The notes below the pieces were generated by a model that saw only the letters and a program-made list of their open reading frames with translations, did not search any database and was not told where the DNA came from. Of a stretch of DNA of 64,000 nt, positions 1 through 6,864 are shown one piece after another. Every line of letters starts with the position of its first letter. Within the stretch, counting starts at the first letter, position 1. The stretch is taken from positions 434,001 through 498,000 of the forward strand of contig CAWKAN010000016.1 in the NCBI GenBank assembly GCA_963847615.1, in the 5' to 3' direction. The stretch is from Palsa-883 sp963847615. Its GTDB lineage: Bacteria > Pseudomonadota > Alphaproteobacteria > Acetobacterales > Acetobacteraceae. The translations under genes were made by a program, and so were the position numbers.

Positions 1-51
1 ATACCCGCTGCCCAAAGTGACGACTCTTCCGTCACTTTGGGCAGCGGGTAT
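1..51. repeat. Perfect 22-bp inverted repeat with 7-nt loop
   Basis: Bases 1-22 are the exact reverse complement of bases 30-51, with loop actcttc at 23-29. The stem would fold very stably on either strand. There is no T-run after it, so it is not a classical intrinsic terminator. It may be a bidirectional transcription stop or the edge of a repeat cut off by the window border. Only the structure is certain. Confidence 0.8.
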
Positions 52-110
52 CGCGCGCGGGGTTGCCCAGGGGGGATGCGGGCGGCCGCGCGCCAAGCCA
101 TGACTCATAT

Positions 111-155
111 CAGCGGCCCACCACACAAGCGTTGGGTCAAGACTTTGGGCCGCTG
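111..155 (-). terminator. Candidate hairpin after vapC
   Basis: Bases 111-120 (cagcggccca) pair exactly with 146-155 across a 25-nt spacer. The hairpin lies 17 nt beyond the vapC stop on the minus strand. It has no U-tract, so terminator function is only an inference from position. Confidence 0.3.
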
Positions 156-171
156 GTGTGACTTGAGATGA

Positions 172-585
172 TCACGCCGGAAGAACCGTCAACCCGTGCC
201 GCACGGCCGCGCGGCGCAGCGCCTTGTCGGTGGTGGCGAGCGGCGCGCCGCGGCGGATGGCAAGCTCCAGATACGTCGCATCGTAGGCGGCCAGCGTCTC
301 GGCGGTGGCGAGCGCGAGCACCGTGCCGCGCCAGCCCGGCCCGCTGCCGGCAGCGTCGGTTTCGATCGGCAGCATGTCGAACAAGCCAAGGCGTTCCTGG
401 GCCGCGCCCGGGGCGATCCGGCCACTGCGAGCGGCCTGCAGCAGCACGTTGGTGATCTCGATGGTCCACAGCGACGGAACGATGGCGCCGGCGCGCTGGA
501 CCTGATCGAGCAACGCATCAAGCCGCGCGGTCGCCTCGTCATCGAAGCACCAGGCCACGGCGACCGAGCAGTCCAGCACCAGCAC
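172..585 (-). CDS. vapC: VapC-like PIN-domain toxin
   Basis: The product is a PIN-domain ribonuclease, the toxin half of a type II toxin-antitoxin pair. With the GTG start at 585 it is 137 aa and begins MLVLDCSVAVAW, as typical VapC proteins do. The four acidic metal ligands expected for the family are visible at about D5, E43 (TIEITNV), D102 (AYDATY) and D120 (TTDKAL), so the active site looks intact. Several in-frame GTG codons lie upstream at 594, 600 and 609. They were created by a 15-bp tandem duplication, and no ribosome site separates them, so the start is uncertain by up to 8 residues. The antitoxin gene lies immediately upstream on the same strand. Substrate RNA cannot be inferred. 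Confidence 0.85.
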   Translation of the reverse strand: MLVLDCSVAVAWCFDDEATARLDALLDQVQRAGAIVPSLWTIEITNVLLQAARSGRIAPGAAQERLGLFDMLPIETDAAGSGPGWRGTVLALATAETLAAYDATYLELAIRRGAPLATTDKALRRAAVRHGLTVLPA

Positions 586-607
586 GACCGGCACCAGCAC
601 GACCGGC
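578..607 (-). repeat. 15-bp tandem duplication at the vapC 5' end
   Basis: Bases 578-592 and 593-607 are identical (accagcacgaccggc). The duplication is in frame and would add five residues to the toxin N-terminus if an upstream GTG is used. It fills the antitoxin-toxin junction and multiplies the possible starts. Confidence 0.85.
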
Positions 608-617
608 ACCCGTTCGG

Positions 618-857
618 TCAACGCCGCCCGGTGTCGCGCAGCTTCCGCCAGTCCAGCCCGCCCAGGGTCACGCCGTGGCGCAAGGCACGCAGCCGCGTCA
701 CGGCCTCGGCGGCGCGGGTCCGTGCCGTGTCGGCGACCGGCACCAGGCGGGCGACCGCGCGGCCACGGCGGGTGATCACCAGTTCCTCGCCCTGCTCCAC
801 CCGGTCGAGCAGCGCGGCGAGGTGGGTCTTGGCTTCGAACGCACCGATGTCGTCCAT
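618..857 (-). CDS. vapB: Phd/VapB-type antitoxin
   Basis: This 79-aa protein starts MDDIGAFEAKTHLAALLDRV and continues through GEELVITRRGRAVARLVP. That is the Phd/YefM-type fold: an N-terminal DNA-binding half and a C-terminal tail (about residues 50-79) that would wrap around the toxin. It precedes the PIN-domain gene on the same strand with the usual antitoxin-first order, and its TGA at 618-620 lies about 33 nt upstream of the preferred toxin start. A 14-bp palindrome 22 nt upstream of the ATG is a natural autorepression site. Family assignment is good; specificity is unknown. Confidence 0.85.
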   Translation of the reverse strand: MDDIGAFEAKTHLAALLDRVEQGEELVITRRGRAVARLVPVADTARTRAAEAVTRLRALRHGVTLGGLDWRKLRDTGRR

Positions 858-879
858 GGCGGCGGTCCAATCTGGTTTA

Positions 880-893
880 GTAAACTAGTTTAC
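880..893. promoter_or_regulatory. Perfect 14-bp palindrome, candidate VapBC operator
   Basis: GTAAACTAGTTTAC is a perfect palindrome in an AT-rich island within very GC-rich DNA, 22 nt upstream of the vapB ATG. Type II antitoxins of this family usually repress their own operon by binding such palindromes. The palindrome is seen directly; the operator role is inferred. Confidence 0.6.
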
Positions 894-945
894 GCAAGCA
901 CGCGTCAGTTGTCCAGCGCGGCATTCGTTCGCGGCGGTTCAGCCC

Positions 946-2040
946 TCAGCCCAGCAGCCGGCCGATCACCCGCGCGGTGTAGTCCACCACCGGGATGATC
1001 CGGCCGTAATTGATCCGCGTCGGGCCGATGACGCCGATCGCGCCGACGATGCGCCCGCCCTCGCCGCGCGCCGGCGCCACCACCATCGACAGGCCGGCGG
1101 CGCCGAACACCCCGCTCTCCGCGCCGATGAAGATGCGCACGCCGTCCGATTGCTCGGCCAGCTCCAGCAGGCGCAGCATCGTCTCCTGCGTCTCCAGCCG
1201 CTCGAACAGGGTCTGGATCGCCGCCAGCCGCTCGATCTGGGTCACGTCGGACAGCAGCTTGGCCTGGCCGCGCACGATCAGGCTGCCGGCCCGCGCGTCG
1301 CCCGACCAGGTGGCCAGCCCGGTCTCCACCACCAGCGCCGACAGCGCGTCGAGCTCGGTGCGGTTGGCGGCGATCTCCTCCATCACGATGCGGCGTAGCT
1401 CACCCAGCGGGCGGCCGGACAGCCGTGCGTTCAGGTAGTTGCCGGCCTGCTGCAGGGCCGAGGGCGGCAGGCCCGGCGGCGTCTCGATCACCCGGTTCTC
1501 CACCTGGCCGTCGCCGCCGACCAGCACCACCAGCGCCCGGCCGGGGCCGAGCGGGACGAACTCGATATGCTTCAGCGGCCCCTCGGATTTCGGCGCCAGC
1601 ACCAGCCCGGCGGCGGCCGACAGGCCGGACAGCATCGTGCTGGCCTGCGCCAGCGTGTCCTCCAGGCTGCGCCCGGCGGTGGCGAGCGCGGCGGTGATCG
1701 CGCTGCGCTCCTCCTCGCTCAGCTCGCCGAAATGCAGCAGCCCGTCGACGAACAGCCGCAGCCCGCGGTCGGTCGGCAGCCTGCCGGCCGAGGTGTGCGG
1801 CGCGTAGAGCAGCCCGGCATCGGTCAGGTCGGCCATGACGTTGCGGATCGTCGCCGGCGAGACGTTCAGCGGCAGCCGGCGCGACAAGGTGCGGCTGCCC
1901 ACCGGCTCGCCGGTCGACACATATTGCTCGACGATCTCGCGCAGCACCGCGGCCGCGCGGGAATCGAGGCCGGGCGGCAGCGGCGTCGTCCGCGCCCCGA
2001 GCAACTGCGGCGCGGCTTGTGGGGGTACTTGCTTGTCCAT
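946..2040 (-). CDS. hrcA: Heat-inducible transcription repressor HrcA
   Basis: HrcA represses class I heat-shock genes by binding CIRCE operators, with GroEL as cofactor. The 364-aa length is normal for the family. The N-terminal winged-helix part is visible (LREIVEQYVSTGEPVGSRTL, then SPATIRNVMADLTDAGLL and HTSAGRLPTDRG at about residues 30-95). The C-terminal GAF-like part ends with IGPTRINYGRIIPVVDYTA. The ATG at 2040 has GGAG about 9 nt upstream. grpE or dnaK does not follow; a toxin-antitoxin pair does. rph, often the divergent neighbour in alphaproteobacteria, is 2.9 kb away. No CIRCE sequence was seen in the window. Confidence 0.97.
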   Translation of the reverse strand: MDKQVPPQAAPQLLGARTTPLPPGLDSRAAAVLREIVEQYVSTGEPVGSRTLSRRLPLNVSPATIRNVMADLTDAGLLYAPHTSAGRLPTDRGLRLFVDGLLHFGELSEEERSAITAALATAGRSLEDTLAQASTMLSGLSAAAGLVLAPKSEGPLKHIEFVPLGPGRALVVLVGGDGQVENRVIETPPGLPPSALQQAGNYLNARLSGRPLGELRRIVMEEIAANRTELDALSALVVETGLATWSGDARAGSLIVRGQAKLLSDVTQIERLAAIQTLFERLETQETMLRLLELAEQSDGVRIFIGAESGVFGAAGLSMVVAPARGEGGRIVGAIGVIGPTRINYGRIIPVVDYTARVIGRLLG

Positions 2041-2669
2041 CGGGTGGTACTCCAGCCACCAGACGTAGGAAGTGCCGACGGCCGGGTCAATTCGACCGCC
2101 GGCCGGGCGGGCGTTCAGCGCGCCGAAATCGGCACAGGGGGGAGGATTGGGCAGCAGCCGCGGCGGGGTCATGCATCTCTGCCGCTGATCGTCGCCGGAC
2201 GGGTCGGCGCGAAGCGGGTCCATGACACCGATTGTCCACAGGCTTGCATCGGCGGGCTGGAACCAAGAAAGCCAAAATAACACAGAATTCACGGAGATCG
2301 CACGGCGGGCACGGAAAGCAAGGATTTTGGGCGCTTCGCGCTGCCTTGGGTTAAGTGTCCGTCCGCGAACAAGCCATTAGTTGGAAAGGGAAATATGGTC
2401 AGACAGATCGAGAATCCGAGATATCACCTGCCAGATCCCGCTCTTGCGCTTCGCCGCTGAATTCAACCTATTGAAAATACGTGGTTTGTTTTCGGACCAA
2501 CTCTAAAGCCACTGCGCGAAGCGCCACCGATTTCTCTCCGTGTCCGCTGTACAACCGCCATGCCCTTTGTGTTATTTTGGCTTTCTTTCTTGGAGGGACG
2601 CGAAACGGCCGGACCGCCCCATCTGGACTCCCCGCCCTCCGCGCAGCGGTGCGTGGATGCCCTAGCGCC
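2041..2669. other. Non-coding stretch upstream of hrcA
   Basis: No frame here has convincing protein features. The part from about 2300 to 2560 is less GC-rich than the flanks and probably holds the hrcA promoter, but I cannot fix -35/-10 boxes. Open frames crossing it lack ribosome sites and recognisable motifs. Confidence 0.5.
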
Positions 2670-2771
2670 CTGCGTCACCGATTCTGCGGCGATTTCGCGA
2701 CCCGCTTGCGGTACTCTACCGAGGTCGCAGGCGGACGCGGAACAAGCGCAATATAAGCCACTCCGGGCACT
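2670..2771 (+). repeat. Imperfect ~100-bp direct repeat, copy 1
   Basis: This 102-bp stretch begins ctgcgtcaccgat and ends with gggcact. It matches 3611-3711 at both ends (start, a TCGCGAC-nn-GCTTGCG block, and a CAATAT...GGGCACT end) with a more diverged middle. The two copies bracket the GxxExxY pseudogene cassette. Confidence 0.55.
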
Positions 2772-2982
2772 GGCACCGGTGCGCAGGGAGTTCTGCCCGC
2801 TTGCCCGAGGCTTGATCCCGGCGCCGGGAAGGCCTGGCGCTCGACGAACGGCCGAGCGCATGAGAGGCGCGCCGGGCTTGCGCTGCATCACCTCGGCTTC
2901 TCCAGGCCGGTTACGATCTGGTGCATCGCAGGTTCGTCAACACGTCCGTAACCATCTGTCCGCGGCACCGCGAAGGAAGGAT

Positions 2983-3029
2983 TTTACCGCAGATGAAGCA
3001 AGGCGATGCACGCCGATGCACGCAGATGG
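2983..3029 (+). repeat. 47-bp inverted repeat, left copy
   Basis: The sequence starts tttaccgcagatgaagc and ends cgcagatgg. It recurs in inverse orientation at 3437-3483 with a single mismatch. The internal GATGCACGC repetition is typical of sequence I associate with GxxExxY genes. Together the two copies frame the pseudogene tightly. Confidence 0.85.
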
Positions 3030-3033
3030 CGCC

Positions 3034-3425
3034 GTGCTGAATGATCTGTCGGGGCAGGTGATCGGCGGCGCGTTCACCGTGCTCGATACGCCTGGGGCCG
3101 GATTCCTGGAAACGGTCCATGAGGATGCGCCGGCTTTTGCAGTTCCTGCGGCTGGTCTATCGGTTGTGCAACAATATGCCGCCAGGGTGTACTACCGGAA
3201 CGTGGTGGTCGGCGACGACTTCGTGGACCTGCGGGTCGAGGACGCGCTTCCGGTTGAGCTGACCACCGTCAAAGCACTGGACGACGCACGCATGCCCCGG
3301 CTGCTTGCCCCTTGGGTCGGATGCCATGCGCCAATGACCGCAAGGCGACCGGCCCGCAGCGCCGCCCGCTGGTTGGATCCGCCAAGCCGCGCCTGGAGAC
3401 CAAACGCGTGGCGCACGACCGGTGA
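3034..3425 (+). pseudogene. Degenerate GxxExxY-family gene
   Basis: The translation from about 3034 reads LNDLSGQVIGGAFTVL, then GAGFLETVHEDA, then VDLRVEDALPVEL. This is the layout of the GxxExxY family (PD-(D/E)XK-like fold, role unclear). The aromatic residue expected after GFLExx is replaced by H. After about 3300 the family sequence continues in another frame and ends with PRLETKRVAHDR and a TGA at 3423-3425. At least one frameshift therefore separates the two halves, so the gene is dead or its product is truncated. It is bracketed by 47-bp inverted repeats 4-11 nt from its ends, which suggests a moved cassette. Confidence 0.7.
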
Positions 3426-3436
3426 ACCGCACGGAA

Positions 3437-3483
3437 CCATCTGCGTGCATCGGCGTACATCGCCTTGCTTCATCTGCGGTAAA
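3437..3483 (-). repeat. 47-bp inverted repeat, right copy
   Basis: This is the reverse complement of 2983-3029 with one mismatch (tac for cac). It begins 11 nt after the stop of the GxxExxY pseudogene. Confidence 0.85.
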
Positions 3484-3610
3484 TTCTTGCTTGTCCTGCC
3501 GCGCCACAAGCGCACAACGCGGGCCGAGGCCGCAGGCGATCGCAGCCTCTCCGAGCCGCGGCCGGCGTATGCCCAACCGGTCAGAATCACGGTGCAGGGG
3601 TATCGGTCAT

Positions 3611-3711
3611 CTGCGTCACCGATCTTGTGGCGCCGTCGCGACTTGCTTGCGACGCTTTCAGGGACAATCGACGGAGCATGAATCCAGGCAATATCGCCGA
3701 CTCGGGGCACT
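3611..3711 (+). repeat. Imperfect ~100-bp direct repeat, copy 2
   Basis: This is the second, diverged copy of 2670-2771 in the same orientation. Its right end runs into the stop codon of the NUDIX gene (3710-3712), so that gene's 3' end may have been set by the repeat. Confidence 0.55.
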
Positions 3712-4462
3712 AGGGCAACAGCGCGGCACGGGCCAGGAACACGCGTGCCGGCGGCACCAGGCGATCGCCGGCGCGGCTGACGAAATCGGCCAACCCGGCA
3801 AACGGCACGATCACCAGCGGGTCGTATTCCGTATTGGCGTGCGCCCGGTGGGCGTGCAGCACCTGGGCGCCGGTCAGTGCGGTCTCCATCGCGATCCCGA
3901 CATCCGAGACATGGCTGGCGGGATGCTCGACCACGCAGAGCGGACGCGGCGGGCCGACCTGGTCGGGCGGGATGCCGAGTTCCTCGGTCAGTTCGGTCAG
4001 CACCTGGGCGCACAAATCCACCGTGCCGTCAGCGGCGACGGCGGAGGGATCGACGCTGCCCGCCGGCGGCAATTGCCATAGGCCGGGCTGGTAGATCGCC
4101 GCCGGATGGCGCCGCCCGAACGGCACCCCGTCGGCGCAGCGCAACACGCCGCAGACCGCAAGCGGACGCAGCCCGAGCGCGGCGAACAGCTCCGGCCGCT
4201 CCATCTGGGCGACGATCCGGCGGAATTCGGTGACATGGCCGGTGATCTCGCCGGGCGTGATGCGGTCGGCACTGAACACCTGCCCGTTGAACAGGGTTCC
4301 TGCCCCGCCTTCGGCCACGCGCCGGGCGGCGGTGCGCCACAGCGCCTCCACCGCGGCGTCGAGCGATGCATCAAGGGCGGGCATCGGGCGCACGATCCTG
4401 ACCCGCACCGCCGGGTCCAACTCATGCACCACGAAGCCAGCCAAAGCGGAGCCGCGATCCAT
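3710..4462 (-). CDS. NUDIX-like hydrolase
   Basis: The 250-aa product carries a NUDIX-like box at about residues 135-164: GLWQLPPAGS, a spacer, then TELTEELGI. The last part fits the REuxEExGu core except that the arginine is threonine. The box is preceded by a beta-rich segment (LAVCGVLRCADGVPFGRR) as in NUDIX folds. Such enzymes hydrolyse nucleoside-diphosphate-linked compounds; the substrate here is unknown and the altered box leaves catalysis uncertain. The ATG at 4462 has GGGAGA just upstream and is preferred over a TTG 36 nt earlier. The gene stands alone between a repeat patch and rph. Confidence 0.7.
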   Translation of the reverse strand: MDRGSALAGFVVHELDPAVRVRIVRPMPALDASLDAAVEALWRTAARRVAEGGAGTLFNGQVFSADRITPGEITGHVTEFRRIVAQMERPELFAALGLRPLAVCGVLRCADGVPFGRRHPAAIYQPGLWQLPPAGSVDPSAVAADGTVDLCAQVLTELTEELGIPPDQVGPPRPLCVVEHPASHVSDVGIAMETALTGAQVLHAHRAHANTEYDPLVIVPFAGLADFVSRAGDRLVPPARVFLARAALLP

Positions 4463-4938
4463 CAGGTCTCCCGACGAGGCCAGACACGTGGCGAACAATC
4501 CTCGCTGGCCCGACGCTGGTGCATATCGGCACCGGCGGCAAGAAGGCCCTGGGCAGGACCGCTTTGGTCAAATGCGCCGCGACCCGCCTTGCCGGTAGAC
4601 CGGTGGCCCGAAATCCTGGTGGCCGAAAGCTTGGTGGGTGAAGGTGGCGTGCGGCAGCCCACGATGGTTGATGTTGCGGAACCCAGGCCGCAGCTTCGCG
4701 ACGCCCGGACGGTGCTCGCGGACCTGCGCCAGCGGCTGGTCCCTGACCCCGCGCGATCGCGGGACCGTGTCGCGCAATTTCTCGCCTATCGCCACGCCGA
4801 GACAGCTTGGGAAGCGACGCAACGCTCGCGGTGCGCCAGACGGCGCATCCTCGATGGCGCTGAGCGCCCCCCAATTCCCCCACGACAGCCGCCCGCGCCT
4901 CTGCCATTGCTACGCCTTCCATCAGGAGACCGCTGCTT
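4463..4938. other. 476-bp gap upstream of rph
   Basis: No credible gene is visible. Around 4605-4637 there are two degenerate 15-bp units (gaaatcctggtggcc, gaaagcttggtgggt). The rph ribosome site (AGGAGA) lies at the right edge. The promoter of rph-rdgB should be here but cannot be placed by eye. Confidence 0.4.
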
Positions 4939-5673
4939 ATGCTCGCCCCCGGCATGCGCGCTTTCGGCCGCGCCCACGACGCCTTGCGCCCCGTTTCGCT
5001 TGAAACCGGCTTCGCCCGCCACGCCGAAGGCTCCTGCCTGATCCGCATGGGCGGCACCGAAGTGCTGTGCGCCGCCAGCGTGGAGCCGCGCGTGCCGCCG
5101 TTCCTGCGCAACTCCGGCCAGGGCTGGGTGACCGCGGAATACGGCATGCTGCCGCGCGCCACCCACACCCGCGGCGACCGCGAGGCAGCGCGCGGCAAGC
5201 AGTCCGGCCGCACCCAGGAAATCCAGCGGCTGATCGGGCGGTCGCTGCGCGCGGTGGTCAATCGCGCTGTCATGGGCGAGATGACCATCACGCTCGACTG
5301 CGACGTGATCAATGCCGACGGCGGCACCCGCTGCGCGGCGATCACCGGCGCCTGGGTCGCGCTGTCGCTGGCGTTCCGCCACCTGCGCAAGATGAACGTG
5401 CTGAAGGCCGACCCGCTGACCGGCCAGGTCGCCGCCGTCTCCTGCGGCCTGGCTGGCGGCACCGCGATGCTCGACCTCGACTACGCCGAGGACTCCACCG
5501 CCGACGCGGACGCCAACTTCGTGCTGACCGACGCCGACGCCATCGTCGAGATCCAGGGCACGGCGGAGAAGGCGGCGTTCACCGAGGCGCAGTTCCTCGA
5601 CATGCTGACGCTCGCCCGGGCCGGCACCAGCGCGCTGTTCGCGGCCCAGCGCCAGGCGGTCGAGGCAGCCTGA
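4939..5673 (+). CDS. rph: Ribonuclease PH
   Basis: RNase PH is a phosphorolytic 3'-5' exoribonuclease that trims tRNA 3' ends. The 244-aa length is normal. Typical segments are present in order: SCLIRMGGTEVLC, GWVTAEYGMLPRATHTR, GRTQEIQRLIGRSLRA, LDCDVINADGGTR and LDLDYAEDSTADADANFV near the C-terminus. The ATG at 4939 has AGGAGA 10-15 nt upstream. The stop overlaps the rdgB start as TGATG, so the two are translationally coupled. Confidence 0.98.
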   Translation: MLAPGMRAFGRAHDALRPVSLETGFARHAEGSCLIRMGGTEVLCAASVEPRVPPFLRNSGQGWVTAEYGMLPRATHTRGDREAARGKQSGRTQEIQRLIGRSLRAVVNRAVMGEMTITLDCDVINADGGTRCAAITGAWVALSLAFRHLRKMNVLKADPLTGQVAAVSCGLAGGTAMLDLDYAEDSTADADANFVLTDADAIVEIQGTAEKAAFTEAQFLDMLTLARAGTSALFAAQRQAVEAA

Positions 5674-6272
5674 TGGCGCGCCGCCTGGCCCGTGGCGAGC
5701 GGCTCGTGCTGGCCAGCCACAACCAGGGCAAGCTCGCCGAGATCGCCGAGCTGGTGCGTCCGCTCGGGTTGCAGGTGGTCTCGGCGGCCGGGCTCGGGCT
5801 GGCGGAGCCGGCGGAGGATGCGCCCGATTTCGTCGGCAACGCGCGGATCAAGGCGCTGGCGGCGGCGCGGGCGAGCGGACTGCCGGCACTGGCCGACGAT
5901 TCCGGCTTCTGCGTCGCCGCGCTGGACGGCCGGCCGGGGGTGCAGTCCGCCCGCTGGGCCGGGCCGGCAAAGGATTTCGCCGCCGCCATGGCGCGGGTGA
6001 ACCAGGAGATCGGCCCAAACCCCGACCGCCGCGCCTGGTTCATCGCGGCGCTCTGCCTTGGCTGGCCGGACGGCCACACCGAGACGTTCGTCGGCCGGGT
6101 GGACGGCACCGCGGTCTGGCCGCCCCGCGGCACCCTGGGCTTCGGCTACGACCCGATGTTCCTGCCCGCCGGCGCGAGCGAAACCTTTGGCGAAATGCCC
6201 CCAGAGGCCAAACACGCCGTCAGCCACCGCGCCCGGGCGTTCGCACAACTCGTCCCGGCCTGCCTGGCCTAA
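5673..6272 (+). CDS. rdgB: Non-canonical purine NTP pyrophosphatase, RdgB/HAM1
   Basis: RdgB hydrolyses ITP, dITP and XTP to monophosphates and so keeps damaged purines out of nucleic acids. The 199-aa protein shows LVLASHNQGKLAEI near the N-terminus (SHNxGK motif), then ALADDSGFCVAALDGRPGV and GFGYDPMFLP, then EAKHAVSHRARAF at the end. All are family hallmarks. The ATG lies inside the TGATG overlap with rph. A strong 27-bp hairpin begins 5 nt after the stop. Confidence 0.98.
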   Translation: MARRLARGERLVLASHNQGKLAEIAELVRPLGLQVVSAAGLGLAEPAEDAPDFVGNARIKALAAARASGLPALADDSGFCVAALDGRPGVQSARWAGPAKDFAAAMARVNQEIGPNPDRRAWFIAALCLGWPDGHTETFVGRVDGTAVWPPRGTLGFGYDPMFLPAGASETFGEMPPEAKHAVSHRARAFAQLVPACLA

Positions 6273-6276
6273 CGCC

Positions 6277-6335
6277 GCCGCCCGGCGCGAAGCAAGGTCG
6301 GGGCCGAGCCCCGACCTTGCTTCGCGCCGGGCGGC
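6277..6335. terminator. 27-bp perfect hairpin between convergent genes
   Basis: Bases 6277-6303 pair exactly with 6309-6335 around a 5-nt loop (ccgag). The hairpin lies between the convergent rdgB and YbaK-like genes and is symmetric, so it could stop transcription from both sides. No T-run is present. Its inner part (gcaaggtcggggc) matches the outer arm of the large hairpin elements described at 10.7, 39-40.8 and 45.7 kb. Confidence 0.6.
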
Positions 6336-6357
6336 CGCGTTACCGCAGGCAGGCCGG

Positions 6358-6846
6358 CTACGCTTGCCGGACGGCGGCGGCTGGGGCGCCGGTGATGCGT
6401 TGCAGTTCGGCCGCGGTGGTTTGGAACACGTTGCTGGGCGTGCCGGCGGCGGCCCAGATCGGGTCGAGCGCCAGCAGGTCCTCGTCCAGCAGCAGCAGCG
6501 GCGGGGTGATGTGGCCGATCGGGGCGACGCCGCCGATGGCGAAGCCGGTGGTGGCGCGCACCCAGTCGGCATCCGCGCGCGCGAGGTTTATCCCCAGCGC
6601 GGCGGCGGCCTTGGCCGGGTCCACCCGGTTGGCGCCGGAGGTGATGATCACCGCGGCGCGGCCGGCCTGGTCGCCCACCGGACGGAACACGATCGACTTG
6701 GCGATCTGCGCCACGGTGCAGCCGACGGCGGCGGCGGCCTCGGCCGCGGTGCGGGTGCCGGCGGGGAATTCCGTGATGGTGTCGGGGTGGCCCGCGGCCA
6801 AAAGTGCGGCGCGCACCCGCGCAACCGATCCCACCTGCTCCGACAT
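6358..6846 (-). CDS. YbaK/EbsC-type aminoacyl-tRNA deacylase
   Basis: The 162-aa single-domain protein belongs to the YbaK/ProX superfamily, which clears mischarged tRNAs (often Cys- or Ala-tRNA-Pro). Visible family features are TITEFPAGTRTAAEAAAAVGC near the start, the invariant lysine region QIAKSIVFR, then VIITSGANRVD and the glycine loop IGGVAPIGH. It is divergent from hemW with only 18 bp between the two start codons, so both promoters overlap the coding ends. The exact tRNA substrate cannot be told. Confidence 0.88.
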   Translation of the reverse strand: MSEQVGSVARVRAALLAAGHPDTITEFPAGTRTAAEAAAAVGCTVAQIAKSIVFRPVGDQAGRAAVIITSGANRVDPAKAAAALGINLARADADWVRATTGFAIGGVAPIGHITPPLLLLDEDLLALDPIWAAAGTPSNVFQTTAAELQRITGAPAAAVRQA

Positions 6847-6864
6847 CGCCTATATCTCCCGGTC

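Noticed and set aside
1800..2300. CIRCE operator near hrcA
   Set aside because: No ttagcactc/gagtgctaa pair was found near hrcA or elsewhere in the window.
2560..3681. Possible 373-aa protein covering the GxxExxY region
   Set aside because: Only the middle shows family features, the end is out of frame, and both flanks are repeats. Read as a pseudogene instead.
4568..4822. 84-codon minus-strand frame upstream of rph
   Set aside because: No ribosome site, no known motif, and composition is like random GC-rich sequence.
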